From contig NC_009012.1 in NCBI RefSeq assembly GCF_000015865.1, forward strand, positions 3,465,081 to 3,529,080: a DNA stretch of 64,000 bases, given 5' to 3'. The notes under the pieces are model-generated. The model saw only the letters and a list, made by a program, of their open reading frames with translations. It did no database searches and was not told the origin of the DNA. Every line of letters starts with the position of its first letter. Position 1 is the first letter of the stretch. Shown piece by piece: positions 18,206 to 29,377 of the stretch. Origin of the DNA: Acetivibrio thermocellus ATCC 27405. Lineage in GTDB: Bacteria; Bacillota; Clostridia; Acetivibrionales; Acetivibrionaceae. The position numbers and the translations under genes are program-made.

Positions 18206-19129
18206 CTATTTGGTGATATTAATTCTTGGGTCGACAAATCTATATATTATGTCAACCAAAAAGTTCATAAAAATAAGCAGAGCACCGTAAAATATAGTTA
18301 CTCCCATTACCGTGGGGTAATCCTTTGCTGTAATGCTTGTTACAAAAGAACTTCCCAGGCCCGGTATTGAGAAAATTGATTCGATTACAAAAGAGCCTGT
18401 TACAATTCCGGCAATCATTGGTCCGGCATAAGTTACCACCGGAAGAATCCCGTTTCTCAAACCGTGTTTGAAAATTACCACTGTTTCCGACAAGCCTTTG
18501 GCCCGCGCCGTTCTTATATAATCCTGGTTTATAACGTCAAGCATTGAAGAGCGCATAAGCCTTGTGATAAAGCTTAAGGGGAAGAAGGACAGCGCAAAAC
18601 CGGGCAATATATAACTTGAAAAGTTGTCGAGGAGGCTGACTGTAGGTAAAAGATGCAGCTTTACCCCGAATAAAACCATACTTACTGTGGCTACTACAAA
18701 GCTTGGGACCGCAATTCCAATTGTTACAATGATCATAATTATTTTGTCGACGGCGGTATTCTTCTTAAGCGCGCTTATTGTTCCCAGAACGGTGCCCATA
18801 ATTATGGCTATGGCACTGGAGAACAACCCCAGCTTTAGTGAATAGGGAAACTTTCTGGCAATTATTTCATTGACAGTCTGTCCCGACAGTTTTATTGATT
18901 CCCCCAAGTCACCTTTAAGAACGTTCATTGCATACATTTTGTATTGAACCATCAGGGGTTTGTCCAGGCCGTATTTAGCCTCCAGGTTTGCCAGTATTTC
19001 AGTCGTAATTTTTCCGTCCCCCAAAAACGGGTTGCCGGGAGTTAAATGCATAAGGAAAAAAGTTAACGTAAACATTATCCATAATGTCAAAAGTGATACA
19101 AGTAATCTTTTTAAAATGTATTTAACCAT
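18206..19129 (-). CDS. oppB: Oligopeptide ABC transporter permease OppB
   Basis: A 307-residue membrane permease with about six transmembrane segments (first at LLVSLLTLWIMFTLTFFLMH). The permease loop is near FVIESIFSIPGLG. The start at 19129 is chosen over the upstream ATG at 19162 because GGAGG lies 4 bases before it and the protein then begins MVKYILKRLL, typical of OppB. It is the first gene of the opp cluster; the oppC start is 43 bases further on. Confidence 0.92.
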   Translation of the reverse strand: MVKYILKRLLVSLLTLWIMFTLTFFLMHLTPGNPFLGDGKITTEILANLEAKYGLDKPLMVQYKMYAMNVLKGDLGESIKLSGQTVNEIIARKFPYSLKLGLFSSAIAIIMGTVLGTISALKKNTAVDKIIMIIVTIGIAVPSFVVATVSMVLFGVKLHLLPTVSLLDNFSSYILPGFALSFFPLSFITRLMRSSMLDVINQDYIRTARAKGLSETVVIFKHGLRNGILPVVTYAGPMIAGIVTGSFVIESIFSIPGLGSSFVTSITAKDYPTVMGVTIFYGALLIFMNFLVDIIYRFVDPRINITK

Positions 19130-19530
19130 AGTACCTCCATCTCTATGGACTATAAAAGTCACAGTCTATTTTTATGTTTTATGTAACCTTCATTATTATA
19201 TATTTTGAGCAAATAATATTTTATTAATTTGGAAAAACTCGGGCGGTTAAGATTATTTGGTCGACTTGGATGTAAAAGTTATAATGAAGTCGAAAACAGT
19301 GATGAATTTATTATAATATGGCATTATACTACAAAATTTGAGTTTTTACAACAGATTAATTAAGGAAAAAGAGAGGAAAATCATTAAGATGGCTCAGATT
19401 AAACGGATTTACTGTTGATTAGAGTTACAGAGCCTAGAATAAAAAATTGCTCTTGTTATATATTGGCATTGGTAATATTTGTGTTATAATTATGAAACAG
19501 TATTTAAAACTAAAAAGGAGAGTGAAAATA
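19130..19530. other. Intergenic region upstream of oppB and of the next plus-strand gene
   Basis: A divergent spacer that must hold promoters for both flanking genes. It is AT-rich; I see no convincing paired -35/-10 boxes, riboswitch or RNA gene in it. Confidence 0.4.
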
Positions 19531-20277
19531 TTGAAGAGAAAGACTTTTCTTCAAATTTTTGCTTTAATGGGTGTTTTTGTTCTGTGCAGCGGTGTTATAG
19601 CTTTCGGTTCTTCACTGACAACCGAAATCAAAGCAATATTAAGCCGTGAAGTTACAATCAAATATGAGGGTGAAGTCCAGAACATGAAAGACGGATTGGG
19701 GAATCCGGTATACCCTCTGATGTACAATGGCACTACTTATCTTCCCATCCGTGCAGTGAGCAACATGCTGAATATACCTATAGAATGGGAGGCTGCCACT
19801 AAAACTGTTATTCTTGGAACTGAAGAAAAACAGCCGAAAAGTGTATTAAGTTTTAAAGCAAAATCATCCAATTTTGCAAGTAAAGTAACAGATAAAGGTT
19901 CATTAGTGATAAAAGGTAATAGCGGAGAAGAAATAAAATATAATGATGGAATATGCTATAAAATTTGGAATGCAACATATTCCTCGTCAATTGATAAAGC
20001 ATATAAAGCTGAAATAGGCGGCAAATATAGTAAATTGTGTTTTGATGCATATATTCATGCTCAAGAAGAATATATTGGTAAAAAATTCAAACTTGTTATT
20101 TACGATGTAGATGACAATAGTGTACGTACAAAAATAGAAATTGTTGCAGGAGAAATAAAAGAGTTGGAAGTTAATATAGAAGGAGTGAATACTATAGGGT
20201 TTGCAGCTGATTATGATGATTCTTGGGGCAGAGGTTACACAGGTATGGCATATTTCTTTAATCCAACTGTAAAATAA
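19531..20277 (+). CDS. Secreted protein with copper-amine-oxidase-type N-terminal domain
   Basis: About 248 residues. The TTG at 19531 is preferred to starts at 19447 or 19492 because AGGAG lies 10 bases upstream and a signal peptide (LKRKTFLQIFALMGVFVLC) begins there. Residues about 30-95 match the small domain often called the copper amine oxidase N-terminal domain (YNGTTYLPIRAVSNMLNIPIEWE), common in secreted clostridial proteins and thought to bind wall or surface polymers. Residues about 105-248 appear beta-rich with no motif that I can assign; a carbohydrate-binding-like fold is possible. It has no obvious operon partner. Confidence 0.7.
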   Translation: MKRKTFLQIFALMGVFVLCSGVIAFGSSLTTEIKAILSREVTIKYEGEVQNMKDGLGNPVYPLMYNGTTYLPIRAVSNMLNIPIEWEAATKTVILGTEEKQPKSVLSFKAKSSNFASKVTDKGSLVIKGNSGEEIKYNDGICYKIWNATYSSSIDKAYKAEIGGKYSKLCFDAYIHAQEEYIGKKFKLVIYDVDDNSVRTKIEIVAGEIKELEVNIEGVNTIGFAADYDDSWGRGYTGMAYFFNPTVK

Positions 20278-20595
20278 AGTAAAACTTTGATAAAAGCGAG
20301 CATCGAGCCCACAACGAAATAACCGATTGCAATTATATTATATTTCCTATATAATATAATTTGTTTACATATTAAGTTTAATATACAATAAAAAATATTG
20401 GGGTACAGAAACACATAATTTTTGATATAAGAGAGAACAGGGCAGTAATAAACTGTCCTGTTTATAATTCTAATTAAAAATAAGATTCCTGATAGGTTGT
20501 TTTTCAATACCATTCCTATATAATAAAGAGATATCTTCTGCAAATTTATATCATGGACTCCAATATAATTATTAAAGGCAAATAGGGGGTTATAC
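20278..20595. other. AT-rich spacer with one hairpin
   Basis: At 20437-20462 the arms AACAGGGCAGT and ACTGTCCTGTT pair with one mismatch around AATA. It may be a weak terminator for the upstream gene; no strong T run follows. Otherwise I see nothing here. Confidence 0.4.
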
Positions 20596-21774
20596 ATGTA
20601 TTCGTTGTTGTTGGCGCTTATTTATCTCGCTTTTATCAGTTTGGGACTGCCCGATGCACTTCTTGGCTCGGCCTGGCCTACCATGTACCCCGTGCTGGAA
20701 GTACCTGTTTCTTTTGCAGGCATAATATCTATGATTATTGCAGGGGGTACCATTGTCTCGAGTTTAAATACAAACCGGGTGGTTCGCAAATTTGGCACCG
20801 GACTTGTGACTGCTGTCAGTGTATTGATGACGGCGGTGGCTCTGTTTGGGTTTTCCGTTTCGAAAACTTTTTGGATGCTTTGCCTTTGGTCTATTCCATA
20901 CGGTCTTGGAGCAGGTGCGGTGGATTCGGCCCTGAACAATTTTGTGGCACTTCATTATGCTTCCAGGCACATGAGTTGGCTGCACTGTTTTTGGGGTATA
21001 GGTGCGTCTGTTGGACCTTATATCATGAGTTATTGTCTGACAGTTAAGAACAGTTGGGAAAGTGGTTATATGACAGTAGGTGCTTTTCAAATCGTATTAA
21101 CAGTTATTCTCTTTTTCAGTCTGCCTGTTTGGAACAAGCAGGCAAAGATCAAGAAGGAGAGTCAAACAGAGGAACCAAAGCATTTGAAAATTCATGAGGC
21201 ATTAAAAATTAAAGGGGTTAAGCAGGTACTAATAGCGTTTTTCTCCTATTGTGCTCTCGAGACCACTGCAGGCTTGTGGGCCAGCAGTTATCTCGTGCTG
21301 CATCAGGGAATTGAGGCAAAAGTGGCTGCAAGATGGGCTTCTTTGTTTTATTTAGGTATTACTTTCGGGCGCTTTCTGAACGGTTTTGTTACTGACAAAT
21401 TAGGGAACCGCAATATGATTCGCATAGGACTAGGTATTATAACCATAGGATTGGCAGCGGTGATTTTGCCGGTGCAAATTGAACTTGTAACGTTGGCAGG
21501 TTTGGTTTTAATCGGCATAGGATGCGCTCCTATCTATCCTTGCATCATACATGAGACACCAAAGAATTTTGGAGCGGAGAATTCTCAGGCTATTATCGGA
21601 ATTCAGATGGCAAGTGCTTATACCGGTTCAACATTCATGCCGCCTATATTTGGTGTGCTGGCAAAATTTACAACGATTTCTTTATATCCGGTTTATTTGA
21701 CATTCTTCCTGATTTTGATGATAGTAATGACGGAAAGGCTTAATCGTCTTGTAGTAAGTAAAGAGAGCAGATAA
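20596..21774 (+). CDS. MFS transporter
   Basis: A 392-residue membrane protein with about twelve hydrophobic segments, starting at an ATG preceded by AGGGGGT. It begins with SLGLPDALLGSAWPTMYP, characteristic of a clade of major facilitator proteins related to fucose/glucose permeases, and has the GxxxDrxGrr-like loop in FVTDKLGNRNMIRIG. The substrate cannot be deduced. It stands alone, ending at a bidirectional terminator. Confidence 0.85.
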   Translation: MYSLLLALIYLAFISLGLPDALLGSAWPTMYPVLEVPVSFAGIISMIIAGGTIVSSLNTNRVVRKFGTGLVTAVSVLMTAVALFGFSVSKTFWMLCLWSIPYGLGAGAVDSALNNFVALHYASRHMSWLHCFWGIGASVGPYIMSYCLTVKNSWESGYMTVGAFQIVLTVILFFSLPVWNKQAKIKKESQTEEPKHLKIHEALKIKGVKQVLIAFFSYCALETTAGLWASSYLVLHQGIEAKVAARWASLFYLGITFGRFLNGFVTDKLGNRNMIRIGLGIITIGLAAVILPVQIELVTLAGLVLIGIGCAPIYPCIIHETPKNFGAENSQAIIGIQMASAYTGSTFMPPIFGVLAKFTTISLYPVYLTFFLILMIVMTERLNRLVVSKESR

Positions 21775-21849
21775 CATTCTGCCTGATTAATTTTTTTTAA
21801 TAATATTTCAATATTTTAGGAATTTCTTTAATGATTAATTTAGAAAAAA

Positions 21850-21897
21850 TGAAAGGAGCCAAATAACTTTAGACAGGTTGATTTAGCTCCTTTTTTA
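21850..21897. terminator. Bidirectional terminator
   Basis: AAAGGAGCCAAAT and ATTTAGCTCCTTT pair with one bulge, flanked by A and T runs, between two converging genes. Confidence 0.8.
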
Positions 21898-21926
21898 ATT
21901 AAGACTTAAAGCACTTTATGCTTTGG

Positions 21927-22706
21927 TTATATTTTTCCCAAATGTCCTTCTTTTGGCAATCTATATTGTTCAATAACTTTATTCTTGTACAGAAAAGCAT
22001 TTGCGGGACACCTGTGTACGCATCTTTGGCATGAAACACAATTCTCAAAGAATGTAATACTGTCTTTGTCTACCTTGATATTATTTACCGGACATTGTTT
22101 TTGACACAATCCACAGCGTGTGCACTTGCACATATCAGCAACAAGATTCTTTTTTGCCCATTTTCTGGACCATAGCATAAACAGCTTGAAAACCGGCTTT
22201 GCCCATATTTCTCTTCCTTTGACGTTGGTAAAATATGTTTTGCCATTGAGAAAATTATCTACAATTGTTTTTGCTTGTTCTTTTGCTTTCTTTAAAGCGA
22301 CATTGACCTGCTCTTCGGTAAACTTTTTAAATGCAACTATATAGTAATTATTAGGCATTACAATGCAATCTTCGATAACGATTTTAAAGCCGATTCTCTT
22401 TAGCTCTTTGGCAAGGCAAGCAGGCCCGCAAGCAATGGTGTTTGCTTGAGTGGAAAAAACAATGCATTTTCTTCCGTTTCCTTTTGTTAAATGTTTTTTA
22501 ACCCATTCTGTATAAAACGGTGGAAACATTTCAGCATAAATGGGAGCTCCAAAAACGTAAAAATCATATTTGTCTTCAAAACCTGAATTTTTAGAAACCT
22601 CGTAGGTGTCACAGAGTATATTGCTATTTGCAAATTCTTGTTTTATTGCTCTTGCAACATACTCAGTATTTCCGGTGCCGGAAAAGTATATTATGCATCC
22701 TTTCAT
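21927..22706 (-). CDS. Flavodoxin-ferredoxin fusion protein (EFR1 type)
   Basis: About 259 residues. The start at 22706 is chosen since GGAGG lies 9 bases upstream and the flavodoxin FMN-binding motif (IIYFSGTGNTEYVARA) then starts near residue 4. Residues 1-165 are flavodoxin-like; residues about 190-240 hold two 4Fe-4S clusters (CKCTRCGLCQKQCP and CVSCQRCVHRCP). Such proteins are inferred to pass electrons between ferredoxin and flavin enzymes in anaerobes. It is monocistronic and converges with the MFS gene. Confidence 0.88.
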   Translation of the reverse strand: MKGCIIYFSGTGNTEYVARAIKQEFANSNILCDTYEVSKNSGFEDKYDFYVFGAPIYAEMFPPFYTEWVKKHLTKGNGRKCIVFSTQANTIACGPACLAKELKRIGFKIVIEDCIVMPNNYYIVAFKKFTEEQVNVALKKAKEQAKTIVDNFLNGKTYFTNVKGREIWAKPVFKLFMLWSRKWAKKNLVADMCKCTRCGLCQKQCPVNNIKVDKDSITFFENCVSCQRCVHRCPANAFLYKNKVIEQYRLPKEGHLGKI

Positions 22707-22905
22707 ATCAGTTAACCTCCATGATAAATTATCAAGCCGGTGTGGTAAATTGCGCAAAAAAGTTGTAAAGCCCTAAAAGCTAAAATTATTTTTACTTATC
22801 ATAGGTCATTTTCAAGGCTGATTTTACGGTAATTACCAAAACCTTTTATGTACTCAATCTATTTATAAATATATTGAATTATAATATAAACGAAAATAAA
22901 AAGCA

Positions 22906-23040
22906 CTATTTGATTTTAGCAGACTTCACGAAATCAAGAAAAACTTTTTGCACCAGTGGAATATTACTGTTGCCTAACGAGGCAATAAAATGAGGTTTTA
23001 CAGCATTGATTTTTGCTTCGCTGGCTATTGACAAAACAGT
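22906..23040 (-). pseudogene. Possible 3' remnant of a LysR-type regulator
   Basis: A minus-strand frame ending at TAG (22906-22908) reads SIASEAKINAVKPHFIASL, then PLVQKVFLDFVKSAKIK, which resembles the last helix of a LysR effector domain. There is no start, and it overlaps the promoter of the next gene. Low confidence; it may be chance. Confidence 0.25.
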
Positions 23041-23056
23041 GCTTTTTGTATATACT
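23028..23056 (+). promoter_or_regulatory. Promoter of the GntR/ABC operon
   Basis: TTGACA at 23028-23033, a 17-base spacer and TATACT at 23051-23056 form a near-consensus SigA promoter. The -10 box runs into the palindromic operator. Confidence 0.8.
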
Positions 23057-23078
23057 GTATATAGTGTATATATACAGT
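23054..23078. promoter_or_regulatory. Palindromic operator for the GntR regulator
   Basis: ACTGTATATA (23054-23063) and TATATACAGT (23069-23078) are a perfect inverted repeat with a 5-base centre, overlapping the -10 box and start region. The layout predicts autorepression by the YtrA-type regulator encoded 20 bases downstream. Confidence 0.75.
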
Positions 23079-23097
23079 ATTGATTGGAGGCATCGCC

Positions 23098-23472
23098 TTG
23101 GATATCATATTAAGCAATATGAGCGACCGGCCTATATACGAGCAGATATATAATCAGATAAAAAACGCTATCATCTCGGGCGAGCTTAAAGAAGGAGACA
23201 TGCTTCCGTCTATAAGGGCGCTTGCAAAAGACCTTCGCATCAGCGTCATTACCACTAAACGGGCTTACGATGAGCTGGAAAGGGACGGATACATTTACAC
23301 TGTTGCGGGAAAAGGCTGTTATGTTGCGAAAAAGAATATGGAGCTTATTCGAGAGGAATACTTGAAAAGAATAGAGGAACATATTCGTGAAATACAGCGT
23401 CTTGCCAAAGTCTGTGATCTTTCCCGCGATGACATTTTTGAGATGTTTAGCATCATCCAGAAGGAGGAATAA
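23098..23472 (+). CDS. GntR-family transcriptional regulator, YtrA subfamily
   Basis: A 125-residue DNA-binding protein. The TTG at 23098 follows GGAGG by 8 bases and gives the usual N terminus (DIILSNMSDRPIYEQIYNQI). Residues about 10-75 are the winged helix (GDMLPSIRALAKDLRIS, then TTKRAYDELERDGYIY); a short helical tail replaces the large effector domain, as in the YtrA group. These small repressors usually control adjacent ABC exporters. The ABC ATPase gene begins 5 bases after its stop, and a palindrome lies over its promoter. Confidence 0.9.
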   Translation: MDIILSNMSDRPIYEQIYNQIKNAIISGELKEGDMLPSIRALAKDLRISVITTKRAYDELERDGYIYTVAGKGCYVAKKNMELIREEYLKRIEEHIREIQRLAKVCDLSRDDIFEMFSIIQKEE

Positions 23473-23476
23473 GAAA

Positions 23477-24328
23477 ATGAATGCCATCGAAATCAAAAAT
23501 TTAAGCAAGTCTTATCCGGGGTTTGAGCTTAGGGACATAAATCTTGAGCTTCCCGCCGGAAGCATCATGGGGCTTGTCGGTGAGAACGGAGCGGGTAAAA
23601 CAACAACCCTCAAGCTGATTATGAATGCTATTTCACGAGACAGCGGAAGTGTGAAAGTCCTGGGCGTCGATAATCAGGCTAAAGAGTTCAACGCCGTTAA
23701 AGAGGATATAGGCGTGGTACTGGATGAAGCGTACTTTCCGGAAGTTCTGACACCGAAACATGTCGGGAAAGTCATGAAAAACACTTACCGCAACTGGGAT
23801 GATACCTGTTATTACAATTTTTTGGAGAGATTCAAGCTGCCCGAGACGAAAGCATTTAAAGATTTTTCCCGAGGTATGAAAATGAAGCTGGCAATTGCAG
23901 TTGCCATGTCCCACAGGCCAAAGCTTTTGATACTGGACGAAGCCACCAGCGGCCTGGATCCCATTGTCCGCGACGAGATACTTGACATTTTCAATGACTT
24001 TACCCGCGATGAAACACATTCAGTGCTCCTGTCTTCCCATATAGTCAGCGATCTTGAAAAGATATGCGACTACATTGCTTTTATCCATAACGGAAGGCTG
24101 CTTTTCTGCGAAGAGAAGGATAAACTGTTGGAGGAATATGCCATTGTAAGGATGTCAAAGGACGACTTTGAAAAGTTGCCAAAAGAAGCGGTAAAGGGCA
24201 AAAAGGTCAACAAATATGGTGTTGAAGCCCTGGTTCTGAAATCTGCCGTTTCGCGCATGTTTAACACAGAATATACCACTTTGGAAGATATTATTTTATT
24301 CTTGGCGAAAGGAGACAGGAAACAATGA
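23477..24328 (+). CDS. ABC transporter ATP-binding protein
   Basis: A 283-residue ATPase, start at ATG 23477 with AAGGAGG just upstream inside the end of the regulator gene. Walker A GENGAGKTT, a degenerate signature (DFSRGMKMKLAIA), Walker B LLILDEATSGLDP and the switch histidine in LLSSHIVSDLEK. This type of single ATPase works with an ABC-2 type permease as an exporter, often for peptides or antibiotics. It overlaps the permease start by 4 bases (ATGA). Confidence 0.92.
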   Translation: MNAIEIKNLSKSYPGFELRDINLELPAGSIMGLVGENGAGKTTTLKLIMNAISRDSGSVKVLGVDNQAKEFNAVKEDIGVVLDEAYFPEVLTPKHVGKVMKNTYRNWDDTCYYNFLERFKLPETKAFKDFSRGMKMKLAIAVAMSHRPKLLILDEATSGLDPIVRDEILDIFNDFTRDETHSVLLSSHIVSDLEKICDYIAFIHNGRLLFCEEKDKLLEEYAIVRMSKDDFEKLPKEAVKGKKVNKYGVEALVLKSAVSRMFNTEYTTLEDIILFLAKGDRKQ

Positions 24329-24936
24329 AGGCATTACTCTTAAAAGACTTCTACACACTGATAAAGCAGATAAAAATTTTTATCATAATGATAATTATAT
24401 TTGCAGCTATTCCCGGATATTCTATAGCCGGATTTGCCATGGTATATGCGGCTATGCTGCCGATTACGGCTCTGGCTTATGATGAACGCTCAAAGTGGAA
24501 CAGTCTTGCGTTGATGATGCCATATTCGGATGAGAGCATGGTGGGAAGTAAATATGTCCTTGGATATATAGCTGCTGCTACTGTAGCTTTATTTTCGATA
24601 GCAGTACAAATTGTCATGAGTCTGATAAAAAATACACCTTTCGAGATGGAACAAGTCCTTTCCGTAATACTTATTGCCTGTATTGCAACTATCATTCAGG
24701 CAATAAATCTTCCCCTTATGTTCAAGTTTGGAGTAGAAAAAGGACGCCTTGCCTTTTTTGCCCTGATTGTAGCTGTAACATGTGGGGTAATGGTGCTTGG
24801 TGACAGATTTTTAGTATCCCTTTCGGCATCATATGTAAACGTTGTTACGGCATTCGTTGCAACTGTAATATTTACGTTGGTTGTAAATTTAATATCCATC
24901 GCAATATCGATAAAAATATATAAAAAGAGAGAATAA
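24325..24936 (+). CDS. ABC-2 type transporter permease
   Basis: A 203-residue protein with about six hydrophobic segments (for example FIIMIIIFAAIPGYSIAG and LAFFALIVAVTCGVMVLG). It begins MKALLLKDFYTLIKQIK, typical of small ABC-2 permeases linked to YtrA regulators. It would form the membrane channel driven by the preceding ATPase. The operon ends at the terminator 15 bases downstream. Confidence 0.88.
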   Translation: MKALLLKDFYTLIKQIKIFIIMIIIFAAIPGYSIAGFAMVYAAMLPITALAYDERSKWNSLALMMPYSDESMVGSKYVLGYIAAATVALFSIAVQIVMSLIKNTPFEMEQVLSVILIACIATIIQAINLPLMFKFGVEKGRLAFFALIVAVTCGVMVLGDRFLVSLSASYVNVVTAFVATVIFTLVVNLISIAISIKIYKKRE

Positions 24937-24950
24937 CGGGGCAATAAAGC

Positions 24951-24985
24951 AAAAAAAGGGGGAGTAATTTTATCCCCCTTTGTTG
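24951..24985. terminator. Bidirectional terminator
   Basis: AAAGGGGGA and TCCCCCTTT form a strong stem between the permease gene and the converging xynA gene. Confidence 0.85.
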
Positions 24986-25010
24986 TACTGATTTGATATT
25001 CGGATTTGTC

Positions 25011-27433
<2,423 letters not shown>

Positions 27434-28135
27434 ATGAGAATTGAAGGAGAACTTGTTAAAGCAAAGTTTGTCAAAAGATTAAACCGGTTTGTAGCTCTTG
27501 TGGAAGTTGACGGGGTACAGGAATTTGCCCATGTTCCGAATACGGGAAGATTGAAAGAACTCCTGGTGGACGGGGCGGCTGTGATGGTCAGAAAGTATGA
27601 CAAAACTGACCGCAAGACCCGTTTTGGGCTCATATTGGTAAGAAAAAACGGGATATGGGTATCCATTGATTCTGCGAATGCGCCCAACAGAATAATGTAT
27701 GAAGCACTGGTGCAGGGGAAATTTGATAAATTTCGGGACTATAGCGAAATACGCAGGGAAGTAACCGTGTTAAACAGCCGCTTTGACTTTGGACTGTTTT
27801 CTGAAGGTAAAGAATATTATATTGAAGTTAAAGGGGTAACACTTGTGGAAAACAGGCAAGGTTTTTTCCCCGATGCTCCCACCCAAAGGGGTACCCGGCA
27901 TCTTGAAGAATTGACAAAAATAAGGCAAAATGGCAAAGAGGCAGGAGTTGCCTTTATTGTGCAGAGAGAGGACGCGGATGTTGTAAGGCCCAATGACAGG
28001 ACGGACAAGAACTTTGCCAATGCGCTGAGAATAGCCGCGGAAGCCGGCGTTGACCTCATGGCCTACGTATGCAAAGTTGATGCGGAACAAAGAAGAATGG
28101 ACATTGTCCGCGAAATACCGGTAATAATAAAATAG
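27434..28135 (+). CDS. sfsA: SfsA family protein
   Basis: A 233-residue protein of the sugar fermentation stimulation A family. AGGAG precedes the ATG by 7 bases. Family landmarks: FVKRLNRFVALVEVDG at the N terminus, HVPNTGRLKELL, YIEVKGVTLVE and FPDAPTQRGTRHLEEL. The E-x-K core within KGVTL resembles that of nuclease folds, and E. coli SfsA binds DNA, but the physiological role is unsettled. It lies between xynA and the rsgI8-sigI8 pair but is transcribed the opposite way. Confidence 0.92.
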   Translation: MRIEGELVKAKFVKRLNRFVALVEVDGVQEFAHVPNTGRLKELLVDGAAVMVRKYDKTDRKTRFGLILVRKNGIWVSIDSANAPNRIMYEALVQGKFDKFRDYSEIRREVTVLNSRFDFGLFSEGKEYYIEVKGVTLVENRQGFFPDAPTQRGTRHLEELTKIRQNGKEAGVAFIVQREDADVVRPNDRTDKNFANALRIAAEAGVDLMAYVCKVDAEQRRMDIVREIPVIIK

Positions 28136-28159
28136 GGGTAAGGATATTTGCATCCCTAC

Positions 28160-29374
28160 CTATGGCATTTTTTCAATGCTGTTCTTTGCTTTTTCCTTTT
28201 TGTCATCCTTTGGTTTTGTCACGGGTTTTTCTTCCAAGGAGTCTTTTGGTTCAACCGTAGGTTTTTCTTCAAGTTTAAGCTTTGAATCGGGCCTGGGTTT
28301 TTCCTGCTGTTTGTCTTTTGGTTCAACTATCGGCTCGGCCATTGGTTCAACTCCGGAATTCGGAATTGTTTTCTCTTCCGGTATGGTTTTATCTTTTGGC
28401 AAATCATTTATTTGTGGTTGCGGCTCAGGTTTTGCCGGCTCAGGCTTTGCCGGCTCAGGCTTTTCCGGCTCGGGCTTTTCCGGTCCGGGTTTTCCCGGTT
28501 CGGGTTTTGCCGGGTCAGGTTTTCCGGGTTCTGGTTTTTGCGGTTCGGGCTTTCCAGGTTCAGGCTTTTCCGGCATAGGCTTTTTTGGTTCCTCTTTTTT
28601 TACGTTGTGTACAACGCCGACATCGTCAATTTTGACCTTCTGTAAAGTCTCTCCAATGCTTTTGTTTTTTATGTCTTCGATATTCAGAGCTATCCCTTGC
28701 TCTTTGGCTTTTTCATAGACAATGCTTCGACCTAGGGAGAGTTTGTTTTTTTCAGCCAGTTTTTTATAATCGTAGGAAACTTCCACCACTTTTGACTCAA
28801 CATTTTCACTTACATTGACCTCAACGGCATTTTTACAAATATCAATTAATTTACTTAATTTTTCAGACTCATAATTATCGGAAGCGGAGGACTTTTTTGT
28901 GTTTTGTTCTTTCAAACATGCTGATATCAAAATAACGGATTCATTTAAGTCCAGTTTTTTTATTACCTCTTTTATTGCAAAATCAACGGGTTTATTCTTT
29001 AAATCTAATTCATCCAATACAGTATTTGTATTATCATTATAGTAATTCACTTTGACTATTTTATTGTTTTTATCCAGTTCAAATTCTATGCTGGCATCGG
29101 AATCTATGGCAACATAAGCATATACATCATTATTATTAAATAAATTGAAAGAGATAACCATGATTATGAATATTGCGGCGATTCCTGCGGCAATTCGGGA
29201 ATAAAAAGCCAGTTTGTTCTTTTTATTTATAATTTCGTTTTTATTGAACGATATTTCCAAACCCTCATACATGCCTGGCTGTCTCTTTATTGAAACAATT
29301 TTGCAGTCACTGGTCATGATAATGGCCAAATTGTTTTTAAGCTTTAAAATAGTACCTTTTTGTTTTGTCATCAT
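28160..29374 (-). CDS. rsgI8: Membrane anti-sigma factor RsgI8 with a Pro/Glu/Lys-rich outer tail
   Basis: A 404-residue membrane protein. Residues 1-50 form the cytoplasmic RsgI N-terminal domain (MMTKQKGTILKLKNNLAIIM) that binds SigI. One membrane span lies at about 57-75 (FYSRIAAGIAAIFIIMVISF). Outside comes the conserved RsgI middle domain (YAYVAIDSDASIEFELDKNN), then, from about residue 265, a tail of repeated KPEPGKPEP units up to the C terminus. In other C. thermocellum RsgI proteins the outer end is a carbohydrate-binding or enzyme module that senses polysaccharide; none is present here, so the signal is unclear. It follows sigI8 by 3 bases. The numbering as pair 8 is from memory of that species. 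Confidence 0.85.
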   Translation of the reverse strand: MMTKQKGTILKLKNNLAIIMTSDCKIVSIKRQPGMYEGLEISFNKNEIINKKNKLAFYSRIAAGIAAIFIIMVISFNLFNNNDVYAYVAIDSDASIEFELDKNNKIVKVNYYNDNTNTVLDELDLKNKPVDFAIKEVIKKLDLNESVILISACLKEQNTKKSSASDNYESEKLSKLIDICKNAVEVNVSENVESKVVEVSYDYKKLAEKNKLSLGRSIVYEKAKEQGIALNIEDIKNKSIGETLQKVKIDDVGVVHNVKKEEPKKPMPEKPEPGKPEPQKPEPGKPDPAKPEPGKPGPEKPEPEKPEPAKPEPAKPEPQPQINDLPKDKTIPEEKTIPNSGVEPMAEPIVEPKDKQQEKPRPDSKLKLEEKPTVEPKDSLEEKPVTKPKDDKKEKAKNSIEKMP

Positions 29375-29377
29375 ATT

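Noticed and set aside
28176-28718. Long plus-strand frame rich in Gly/Ser/Phe opposite rsgI8
   Set aside because: It is the antisense shadow of the Pro/Glu/Lys repeat tail; it has no ribosome site and its composition follows from the repeat.
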